The notes beneath the pieces are model-generated. The model saw only the letters and a list, made by a program, of their open reading frames with translations. It was not told where the DNA came from and made no database searches. From NCBI GenBank assembly GCA_946183385.1, contig CAMHBN010000039.1, positions 1 through 11,440 on the forward strand: a DNA stretch of 11,440 nucleotides, in the 5' to 3' direction. Positions 1-5,512 of the stretch are shown here, piece after piece (within the stretch, counting starts at the first letter, position 1; every line of letters begins with the position of its first letter). The position numbers and the translations under genes are program-made. The DNA is from an uncultured Ruminococcus sp. Its GTDB lineage: Bacteria; Bacillota; Clostridia; Oscillospirales; Ruminococcaceae.

Positions 1-752
1 ACAACAGCACGTTCATCGGCAGTATCTTCGATACTGACGAGCCCTCCTATACGGAGCGCGACAACGCGGTGACAGTCCTTGATATGGACATGAACACCGT
101 GGGCATGATAAAGGATTTCGGCATTGACGAGTCCATCAAGTCCGTTAATTTCAGCGGCGATATGGCTTACGTAGTTACCTACCGCCAGACCGACCCGCTC
201 TTCGCGATAGACCTCTCAGACCCGTTCGTGCCGACTATCCTCGACGAGTTCAAGATAAACGGATTCAGCACATATATGCAGAAGTGGGACGACGGACTGC
301 TCCTCGGCTTCGGTATCGACGCAGAGGACAACGGTATGCAGAGAGGCGTGAAGCTCGTGATGTTCGACAACTCCGACCCGAACGACCTGAAGGAAGTGGG
401 CTTCTGCGCGCTTAATGAAGACACGACGGACTATGGGTGGGTATATTCCAATGCTATATATGAGCGCAAGGCTCTGCTGATAGCTCCCGAGAAGAACCTG
501 ATAGGCTTCCCGATACAGGGGTACGCGAGAGATACTTACGAGACAACATACAAGTATGTGTTCTACTCCTACGAGGACGGCGAGTTCGTCTGCCGCGGCG
601 AGGTACTGGACAAATTCGACAACGAGCGCCTTACCTGTGCTGACAGAGCGCTCTACATCGGCGACTATGTATACGTACTCTCGGGCGAGAAGTTCATCTC
701 CGCCGACATCGACACAATGGAAGTCATAGACACAGTATCATTTATGGATTAA
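1..752 (+). CDS. Secreted beta-propeller domain protein, C-terminal part (5' end outside window)
   Basis: The reading frame is open from base 3 to the TAA at 750-752, giving 249 residues with no start in the window. The GTG at 69 has no ribosome site and lies inside conserved sequence, so the gene enters from the left. The sequence matches the family of secreted proteins with a C-terminal beta-propeller (Beta_propel type). The segment MAYVVTYRQTDPLFAIDLSD, followed closely by a KINGFSTY motif and LLLGFGIDAEDNG, is the typical propeller-blade pattern, and a later blade reads ADRALYIGDYVYVLSG. The protein stops shortly after the last blade, so the C-terminus is complete and carries no dockerin or anchor. 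Family members are usually extracellular, with unknown ligand. Family assignment is firm; the biological role is not known. A strong terminator follows 11 bases after the stop. Confidence 0.87.
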   Translation, partial: NSTFIGSIFDTDEPSYTERDNAVTVLDMDMNTVGMIKDFGIDESIKSVNFSGDMAYVVTYRQTDPLFAIDLSDPFVPTILDEFKINGFSTYMQKWDDGLLLGFGIDAEDNGMQRGVKLVMFDNSDPNDLKEVGFCALNEDTTDYGWVYSNAIYERKALLIAPEKNLIGFPIQGYARDTYETTYKYVFYSYEDGEFVCRGEVLDKFDNERLTCADRALYIGDYVYVLSGEKFISADIDTMEVIDTVSFMD

Positions 753-763
753 ATACGCGATAT

Positions 764-808
764 CCCTGTCGGGGGACTGTGCCCCCCGACAGGGATTATT
801 TTTCTTAT
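764..808 (+). terminator. Intrinsic terminator after the beta-propeller gene
   Basis: A perfect 12-bp GC-rich stem (764-775 with 783-794, arm CCCTGTCGGGGG) with a 7-nt loop is followed by ATTATTTTTCTT. It lies just downstream of the stop at 752 and upstream of the next gene's promoter, so it separates the two transcription units. Confidence 0.9.
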
Positions 809-816
809 TCAATCTA

Positions 817-845
817 TTGACTTATTTGCCGATTTGGTATATAAT
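817..845 (+). promoter_or_regulatory. Consensus sigma-A promoter of the dockerin-SGNH gene
   Basis: TTGACT (817-822) and TATAAT (840-845) are separated by exactly 17 bases. The hexamers match consensus in 5/6 and 6/6 positions. Transcription would begin near 852, giving a leader of about 43 nt. No operator is obvious, apart from a small hairpin at the very 5' end of the predicted transcript. Confidence 0.88.
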
Positions 846-853
846 CTTTATAT

Positions 854-870
854 AGCGGATATGCTCCGCT
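854..870 (+). promoter_or_regulatory. 5'-terminal leader hairpin and ribosome site of the SGNH gene
   Basis: AGCGGA (854-859) and TCCGCT (865-870) form a 6-bp stem with a 5-nt loop, starting about 2 nt from the predicted transcription start. A perfect AGGAGG (881-886) lies 8 nt before the ATG at 895 and is outside the stem. The hairpin therefore looks more like an mRNA 5'-stabilising element than a translation switch; that role is inference. Confidence 0.5.
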
Positions 871-894
871 TATGACTATCAGGAGGTATAAAAA

Positions 895-2769
895 ATGAAA
901 AAAATAGTTTCCGCAGTCATAGCTGCGGCTGTCACGGTATCTGCGGCACTTCCGATACCGAGCGTTATTTCCGCTGCTGACGATATCAAGAATATAGTAG
1001 TCCTCGGAGACAGCCTGTCATCGGGATACGGTCTTTCCGAGAGCGAGCACAACTACGGCGAGATCGTGGGCAATTACTACGGTGCAAAGGCCGACAATTT
1101 CGCGAAGTCGGGCGACGAGACGGGCGATCTTCTTAGCAAGCTCGAGGCTCCTACGGACGAGATGTCGGCTTCGCTGAAGGCTGCGGACTGCATCGTCATC
1201 TCTATCGGAGGCAACGATATCATCCATTACGCATCGAGCTACCTGCTCAACGTGTGCGCGAACGTGAACGTGCTCCAGGAGGGTTACACAAAGGCTGATA
1301 TCCCCGAAGACCCGACGTTCACCGATATCCTCAACCTCGTGGACAAGGAAGCGCTCAAGACCTATGCAAATGACAATCCTATCCAGATGAATTCGACCGT
1401 GCAGAAGCTCCGCACGCATCTTACCGAGAAGGACAACAAGAAGTACGACTGCGTTATCCAGAAGAAGATAATTCCGAGCATCGAGAAGATAAACGCCGAT
1501 ATCAAGGCGCTCAACCCCGATGCCACGATAGTATATCAGACGATGTACGACCCGCTCCAGTTTGACGACGCATACTTCAAGGCGGCATATAAGGGCAATT
1601 CCCTGAAGGTCATGAACCTTGTAAGACCTGTTTCGGAGGCTGTCACCGAGTCTTTCCGCACCCAGCTCACAGAGGCTGACCTCGGCGGAGCACTCATAGC
1701 TGACATACACAACGATTTCACTTCGCTCGACGACAACGGCGCCCAGTACAGCTGGTACTTTACAAAGATGCAGGAAAAGCGCGATGAGATGGACTTCCAC
1801 CCCACGCAGGCAGGACACGTAGCGATGGCGGCAAAGGTCATCGAGACGATAGGCTTAAAGGAAAACGGCGGCGACCTCATCGTACAGACCTTCGAGTCGC
1901 TCCCGAAGAAAGCAAGCTATCCCGCTGTTGCTTATGAGACGTACAAGAAGGTAGCGGATACAACAGTTCCCGAGGAGACGACTACAACAACTCCCACCAC
2001 TACAACAACAACAACAACTACAACAGTTCCGACAACCACTACCACGACAACAACAGAGCCGACCACAACCACAACAACGACTACCACTACTACCACAACG
2101 ACGACAACAACAACGACCACCACAACAACTACTACGACAACGACAACTACCACTACTACAACAACTACCACCACAACAACAACGACTACAACAACAGAGC
2201 CCACCACCACGACCACAGTTACAACAACTCGTTCTTACAATGCAGACCACGTAGGAAGATGGTATTCCGTTAACTACGTAAACAACGAAGGTCAGAAGGA
2301 GAATTACATAAACGGTGTAATAATATTCGACCTGAGATCTGACGGTACAGGCATAGCTGAAATCAACTATTACGGCAAAGAGACACAGACCGACGAGATC
2401 AGCTGGTATTCGGAGGGAGACAAAGCAAGAGTATCACTTCCCGATGACTTTTTCCTGACGGATCTGACATACAGCAACTCTGAATTGCTTGCTAAGGCAG
2501 GTGGCGGCACATTCCACTTTGCGAAGCTCTCATTGGGAGATGTAAACACAGACGGCGCTGTTGACGCAAAGGACGCTTCTGCCGTGCTTGTAGCCTATGC
2601 GAAAGCATCTACTGGCAAAGATACAGACCTTACCGACGAGCAGAAGATCTCTGCGGATATCAACTATGACGGACACGTTGACGCAAAGGACGCTTCACAG
2701 ATACTTGTTTACTACTCGTACCTCTCGACAGGCGGAACGAAGTCGCTTATCGAATACTTCAACAAGTAA
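895..2769 (+). CDS. Secreted SGNH/GDSL hydrolase (esterase-like) with Thr-rich linker and C-terminal type I dockerin
   Basis: 624 residues. Residues 1-27 form a signal peptide (MKK, hydrophobic core, cleavage near AISA-type VISAAD). The SGNH hydrolase domain spans about 32-320: GDSL block I with Ser40 as nucleophile, Gly73 in block II, GGND at 105-108, and DFHP with Asp300/His302 completing the triad. Residues 356-445 are a linker of almost pure Thr, including 45 consecutive Thr (390-434). Residues 446-545 are an unassigned, probably beta-rich domain (GRWYSVNY, LRSDGTG). The dockerin occupies about 547-612, with two calcium-loop repeats, Asp549-Asp560 and Asp588-Asp599, each ending VDAKDAS. 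The likely role is a carbohydrate esterase (for example deacetylating plant polysaccharide or acting on esterified lignocellulose) docked to a cellulosome scaffoldin outside the cell. The substrate cannot be read from sequence; a lipase or acyl-esterase is an alternative. The gene is monocistronic, with its own promoter and terminator. Confidence 0.92.
   Translation: MKKIVSAVIAAAVTVSAALPIPSVISAADDIKNIVVLGDSLSSGYGLSESEHNYGEIVGNYYGAKADNFAKSGDETGDLLSKLEAPTDEMSASLKAADCIVISIGGNDIIHYASSYLLNVCANVNVLQEGYTKADIPEDPTFTDILNLVDKEALKTYANDNPIQMNSTVQKLRTHLTEKDNKKYDCVIQKKIIPSIEKINADIKALNPDATIVYQTMYDPLQFDDAYFKAAYKGNSLKVMNLVRPVSEAVTESFRTQLTEADLGGALIADIHNDFTSLDDNGAQYSWYFTKMQEKRDEMDFHPTQAGHVAMAAKVIETIGLKENGGDLIVQTFESLPKKASYPAVAYETYKKVADTTVPEETTTTTPTTTTTTTTTTVPTTTTTTTTEPTTTTTTTTTTTTTTTTTTTTTTTTTTTTTTTTTTTTTTTTTTTTTEPTTTTTVTTTRSYNADHVGRWYSVNYVNNEGQKENYINGVIIFDLRSDGTGIAEINYYGKETQTDEISWYSEGDKARVSLPDDFFLTDLTYSNSELLAKAGGGTFHFAKLSLGDVNTDGAVDAKDASAVLVAYAKASTGKDTDLTDEQKISADINYDGHVDAKDASQILVYYSYLSTGGTKSLIEYFNK
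1963..2229 (+). repeat. Low-complexity (ACN)n Thr-codon tract
   Basis: This is the linker-coding part of the SGNH-dockerin gene. It is an almost uninterrupted run of ACA, ACC, ACT and ACG codons, broken only by a few Pro, Glu and Val codons. Between 2062 and 2196 there are 45 Thr codons in a row. The four synonymous codons are mixed in no fixed order, so it is not a simple trinucleotide microsatellite, although short ACA/ACAACA runs inside it could slip. The tract makes long open frames on the opposite strand (poly-Val, Cys/Ser-rich) that are not genes. Confidence 0.93.
2560..2696 (+). repeat. Direct 20-nt repeat in the two dockerin calcium loops
   Basis: Bases 2560-2579 and 2677-2696 are identical over 20 nt, in the same frame and 117 nt (39 codons) apart. 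Both encode VDAKDAS. The flanking codons differ, so the identity is confined to the loop end and the start of its helix. Confidence 0.93.
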
Positions 2770-2772
2770 CAG

Positions 2773-2808
2773 AAAGACCGTTACCCACAAGGGTAACGGT
2801 CTTTTTTT
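2773..2808. terminator. Terminator shared by the convergent SGNH and mrdA genes
   Basis: A perfect 14-bp stem (2773-2786 with 2791-2804, arm AAAGACCGTTACCC) has a 4-nt loop. Seven T (2802-2808) close the plus-strand gene, whose stop ends at 2769. The mrdA stop codon (2807-2809, minus strand) sits directly against the hairpin, so it probably also ends mrdA transcripts. In that direction only a short T-rich stretch (CTTTCTGTT) follows, so termination may be weaker. Confidence 0.88.
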
Positions 2809-4924
2809 ATTCCTGTACAGCGGTGGTAGTGGTTGAAGCCGTGGTAGTTGTTGCCGCCGAGGTCTTGCTTGTGGTCGTGGTAGTAGCATTAGCCGCTTCC
2901 GTAGTGCCGTTTCGCACCTCCGCGGGGAGCTCCGCCGTGGGCTTCACACCGTTGAGACCGTAGCACTGCTGATAGGCGAGGATGATGTCGCGTATCATGT
3001 ACTTGGAGTATTCACCGCCCTCGATAACGCCCGCGAAGGCAATTTCGGGGTTGTCGGCGGGAGCAAAGCCGATGAACACGGAGTTCTGCTTGTTCTTGTC
3101 GTTCGCGTCGGTCTGCGGAGTACCCGTCTTGATAGCGACGGAGAAGCCGAGGTCGGTGAGCTCATAAGGCACGGGACAGTTCCTTGCCGCGTCCTGCATA
3201 CCGCCGATGATGTAGTCGTAAACGTAGTCGTAGTTGAGGTCTATCTTGTCCGCAACAGTGGGTTTTGTCTTCTTCACAAGCTCATTCGAGCCGTAGGTGT
3301 AGAGGCTGTCCACGAGGTAGGGCTGATAGCGGACGCCGCGGTTGCCGATGGTAGCGGCAACGTTTGCGAGCTGGAGCGGCGTGAAGCCGCAGTCCTGGTT
3401 ACCGATACCCGCCTGGATAACGTAGCCGATATACCACTCCTGACCGCGCTCGGCGAAGGTCTCGGGGTTACAGAGGAAGCCCGACGCATCGCCTGTTTCG
3501 AGCCCCGTACTGCTTCCGAGACCGTACAGCTTGGCATACTTGGTGATGTTGTCGATACCGAGATTTCGCGAGGTCTCATAGAAGAAGATGTTGCAGGAGA
3601 CCTCGATAGCGCGTCTCACTGAGATAGCTCCGTGGTAGCCCGTACACGAGAATTTTCCGCCGTAGAACTCATAGTCTCTCAGACAGGTGAAGGTGGTATT
3701 GCCCGTGATTACGCCCTCGTTGAGACCAGCCGTAGCAGTGACGGTCTTGAAGGTAGAGCCGGGCAGGTACTGACCCCACGTACAGCGGTTGAACATCGGG
3801 GAATTCTCGGCTTTGAGCAGAGCGTCGTAGTTCTCGGCCATATCCTTGAGGTTGTAGGTCGGAGCGGTAGCCATACCGCGCACCGCGCCTGTCTTGGCGT
3901 CGAGCACGACGAGCGCTCCCTTGTTGACCTTGTTGCCGTTGTAGTAGGGACGGTTTTTGAGGAAGTTGTCGAGAATACTCTGCAATTTTATCTGGTAAGC
4001 TCCGTCAACGGTGAGCTTGACGCTCTCGCCGGGGACGGTGTCCTCCTTGGTCCTGACATCGACGATGGCGCCGTCCACGACGGTGACCTCCTCGGTGCCG
4101 GCTTTGCCGCGAAGCTCCTTCTCCATTGCGAGCTCGATGCCGCTCTTGCCGACCTGGTCGTTCATGGCGTAGCCCTTGTCCTTGAGGTCGTCGTACTCCT
4201 CGGCGTAGATAGGACCGATAACGCCTATCTCGTGCGGGAGGATATCGCCGCGGACGATCTTACGCTCGGCGGAATCGACAGCCTCAATACCGCGGCAGAA
4301 GTTGCCGAGCTCCTTCATATCGACGACGGTCTGGTGGTCAACGTCCTTGGCGAGCACGAGGTCGAGGCTGTAGGAGAAGTCCCTGTCCATCATGGTATAG
4401 CGCATACCCGCGATGATACGCTTCTCGTCGGCGGTGTAGCTCTCGTCTATCTTGTAGTCGGAGATAAGCTTGTCTATGCAGTTGTCGGCGGTCGCGTAGA
4501 CGTTGAGGTTTAGCGCCTCCACGACCTCAGCCACGTCGTCCTCGGTGTAGGAATAGGGCACATCCCTCGTGATAGGGAGGGTGTCCTCGAAGACGTAGCC
4601 GTGTTCGAGCAGAGCATTGTATATTTCGAGCAGGCATCTGTTGCCCTCGGCGATATCCTCGGGGAAGAACGCCTTTTGCAGGACGAGGTCACAGCGGGTG
4701 GTATTCTCGACGAGGACATTGCCGTTGTAGTCGAGAATTTCGCCTCGCGTGGGAGTTATCTCGCGCGTGTAGGTGAGGGCGTCTCTGCCGTATGTCTTGG
4801 GCGTGACGATGTCCTCGCTCCCGACGACCTGAATTTTCATCAGTCTCATCGACGCGAACGTACCGAGCAGTACGACGACAGCGACGATGACAATAGATTT
4901 TATATTATCGGTAATGCTTTTCAC
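2807..4924 (-). CDS. mrdA: Penicillin-binding protein 2 (class B, elongasome transpeptidase)
   Basis: 705 residues from a GTG start at 4924. That start has AAGGAG (4931-4936) 6 nt upstream. A TTG 33 nt further out has no such site and would place the ribosome site inside the gene. One membrane helix lies at about 10-29 after a very short cytoplasmic tail. The dimerisation/pedestal domain runs roughly from 35 to 290 (TPTRGEILDYNGNVLVENT). The transpeptidase domain, about 325-650, has all three active-site motifs: S390-TF-K393, S443-C-N445 and K599-T-G601. Residues 672-705 are a Thr/Ala/Ser-rich tail, an unusual end for PBP2. The enzyme cross-links peptidoglycan outside the membrane during lateral growth, together with MreBCD and RodA. 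It follows mreD on the same strand but is 588 nt away, so it may be transcribed separately. FtsI-type is the alternative; the mre context favours PBP2. Confidence 0.93.
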   Translation of the reverse strand: MKSITDNIKSIVIVAVVVLLGTFASMRLMKIQVVGSEDIVTPKTYGRDALTYTREITPTRGEILDYNGNVLVENTTRCDLVLQKAFFPEDIAEGNRCLLEIYNALLEHGYVFEDTLPITRDVPYSYTEDDVAEVVEALNLNVYATADNCIDKLISDYKIDESYTADEKRIIAGMRYTMMDRDFSYSLDLVLAKDVDHQTVVDMKELGNFCRGIEAVDSAERKIVRGDILPHEIGVIGPIYAEEYDDLKDKGYAMNDQVGKSGIELAMEKELRGKAGTEEVTVVDGAIVDVRTKEDTVPGESVKLTVDGAYQIKLQSILDNFLKNRPYYNGNKVNKGALVVLDAKTGAVRGMATAPTYNLKDMAENYDALLKAENSPMFNRCTWGQYLPGSTFKTVTATAGLNEGVITGNTTFTCLRDYEFYGGKFSCTGYHGAISVRRAIEVSCNIFFYETSRNLGIDNITKYAKLYGLGSSTGLETGDASGFLCNPETFAERGQEWYIGYVIQAGIGNQDCGFTPLQLANVAATIGNRGVRYQPYLVDSLYTYGSNELVKKTKPTVADKIDLNYDYVYDYIIGGMQDAARNCPVPYELTDLGFSVAIKTGTPQTDANDKNKQNSVFIGFAPADNPEIAFAGVIEGGEYSKYMIRDIILAYQQCYGLNGVKPTAELPAEVRNGTTEAANATTTTTSKTSAATTTTASTTTTAVQE

Positions 4925-4930
4925 ATTTTG

Positions 4931-4936
4931 CTCCTT
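4931..4936 (-). promoter_or_regulatory. Ribosome binding site that sets the mrdA start
   Basis: Minus-strand AAGGAG lies 6 nt before the GTG at 4924. It would fall inside the coding frame if the upstream TTG (4957) were used, which argues for the GTG start and a 705-residue protein. Confidence 0.8.
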
Positions 4937-4972
4937 TATTGTTGTGAAACCGAACAATGAACGGCTGTTGAA

Positions 4973-5010
4973 ATTATGCAGTCATACAAAGTTCAAAAAA
5001 ACTTTTTCAA
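4973..5010 (-). promoter_or_regulatory. Possible weak promoter region upstream of mrdA
   Basis: On the minus strand TTGAAA (5005-5010) and TATGAC (4981-4986) are 18 nt apart. A CATAAT lies closer to the gene (4973-4978) without a good partner. None is near consensus, in contrast to the SGNH and mreB promoters, so this is only a possibility. Confidence 0.25.
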
Positions 5011-5131
5011 TAATCAACGGTTTTCCATTGAAAAAACAACTTTTTCCGCCCTATAGTAGAAACGCTTTTTTATTGCCGCACACTTTTTCGCGGAGCTAAA
5101 TTTGTCTGATTTTTTCACGTTTCTAAATAAA

Positions 5132-5164
5132 TGTAGGGAACGCCGCCCTCGGCGTTCCGCACTA
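5132..5164. repeat. TGTAGGG palindromic element, copy 1
   Basis: Begins TGTAGGG and ends GCACTA. Inside is a perfect 9-bp hairpin (5137-5145 with 5150-5158, arm GGAACGCCG, loop CCCT). It matches copy 2 (5478-5510) at 27 of 33 positions without gaps. Confidence 0.85.
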
Positions 5165-5167
5165 TAT

Positions 5168-5193
5168 TGTAGGGGCGGATATTATCCGCCCGC
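5168..5193. repeat. TGTAGGGG palindromic element, diverged copy
   Basis: It shares the TGTAGGGG head with the other two elements but has a different stem: GGGCGGAT (5173-5180) with ATCCGCCC (5184-5191), loop of 3. It starts four bases after copy 1. Confidence 0.75.
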
Positions 5194-5216
5194 AAACAAA
5201 CGGCATTGCAATCTCG

Positions 5217-5234
5217 TGCGGAGGTAACTCCGCA
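5217..5234. repeat. Short hairpin in the mreD-mrdA gap
   Basis: TGCGGAG (5217-5223) and CTCCGCA (5228-5234) form a perfect 7-bp stem with a GTAA loop. No clear relation to the neighbouring elements. Confidence 0.6.
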
Positions 5235-5259
5235 GGCATAGCAACTACCGAGCGGGAGA

Positions 5260-5288
5260 AGGGGACGCTCTCCTTCAGAGCGTCCCCT
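5260..5288. repeat. 12-bp GC-rich hairpin
   Basis: A perfect stem joins 5260-5271 and 5277-5288 (arm AGGGGACGCTCT) with loop CCTTC. It is separated by a single base from the next, longer palindrome (5290-5320). Neither strand has a T tract directly after it. Confidence 0.85.
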
Positions 5289-5289
5289 C

Positions 5290-5320
5290 TTCAAAAACGA
5301 TTCACCGAATCGTTTTTGAA
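5290..5320. terminator. 14-bp palindrome, possible bidirectional terminator
   Basis: TTCAAAAACGATTC (5290-5303) pairs perfectly with 5307-5320 across an ACC loop. Read either way, the inner CGATTC/GAATCG stem is followed by five T, as in an intrinsic terminator. It may end transcripts coming from mreD on the minus strand. It could equally be one more repeat unit of the intergenic mosaic; the inner stem is short and only moderately GC-rich. Confidence 0.5.
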
Positions 5321-5348
5321 TTCACCCCTTGCAGAGCGCCCTTCGGAT

Positions 5349-5417
5349 GTGGGGCTCTGCCCCACGCCCTGCCAGAGGCTCTGCCTCTGGACTCCGCCAA
5401 GGAGCACAGCCCCTTGG
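5349..5417. repeat. Three adjacent GGCTCTGCC-type hairpin modules
   Basis: Module 1: GTGGGGC/GCCCCAC (5349-5355, 5359-5365), loop TCT. Module 2: CCAGAGGC/GCCTCTGG (5372-5379, 5383-5390), loop TCT. Module 3: CCAAGGAGC with GCCCCTTGG (5397-5405, 5409-5417), loop ACA, with one A/C mismatch. The spacers are ACGCCCTG-like and ACTCCG. The even spacing and related loops suggest a composite repeat unit, not three unrelated palindromes. Confidence 0.85.
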
Positions 5418-5477
5418 AACCCGATGTTCGCGCTTTAGTTTTTCAGCGACGGTAGTCTTTCGCCGCGGACGTTAGTC

Positions 5478-5510
5478 TGTAGGGGACGGCGTCCTCGACG
5501 TCCCACACTA
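5478..5510. repeat. TGTAGGG palindromic element, copy 2
   Basis: It is 33 nt long, the same length as copy 1 at 5132-5164, and identical to it at 27 positions. The stem is 5483-5491 with 5496-5504, 8 of 9 pairs formed (one G/A mismatch), loop TCCT. It ends two bases from the mreD stop codon. On the mreD strand no T tract follows, so it is a poor intrinsic terminator. Confidence 0.85.
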
Positions 5511-5512
5511 AC

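Larger units (their letters stand above)
4925..5131. other. AT-rich gene-free stretch upstream of mrdA
   Basis: No coding frame here is convincing. The stretch is rich in A and T runs. It contains three copies of ACTTTTTC (5001-5008, 5039-5046, 5082-5089; GAAAAAGT on the mrdA strand) and a 9-bp inverted repeat TTTTTCAAT / ATTGAAAAA (5003-5011, 5027-5035). It could hold the mrdA promoter and regulatory sites, but no site is certain. Confidence 0.5.

Noticed and set aside
1932..2216. Minus-strand frame of almost pure valine
   Set aside because: It is the complement of the Thr codon tract (ACN read backwards gives GTN-type codons); no ribosome site or plausible protein.
1855..2250. Minus-strand Cys/Ser/Gly-rich frame
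   Set aside because: Another frame of the same low-complexity tract; composition is an artefact.
2773..2808. Pseudogene or frameshift at the convergent gene ends
   Set aside because: Both genes end cleanly after complete domains; the 14-bp hairpin explains the junction.
3632..4513. 293-residue plus-strand open frame opposite mrdA
   Set aside because: mrdA has complete catalytic motifs through this region; the opposite frame is Val/Leu/Glu-rich, as expected from the complement of a biased coding strand.
4887..5099. 70-residue plus-strand frame upstream of mrdA
   Set aside because: AT-rich, begins inside mrdA on the other strand, Phe/Ser/Lys-rich by composition, no good ribosome site.
5132..5510. 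CRISPR array
   Set aside because: Several repeats are present, but they are different palindromes with irregular spacing and no constant repeat plus unique spacers; no cas genes nearby.
5132..5510. Riboswitch or T-box leader for mrdA
   Set aside because: Hairpins are mostly simple perfect palindromes without a recognised aptamer core, and they lie over 200 nt from mrdA with AT-rich DNA between.
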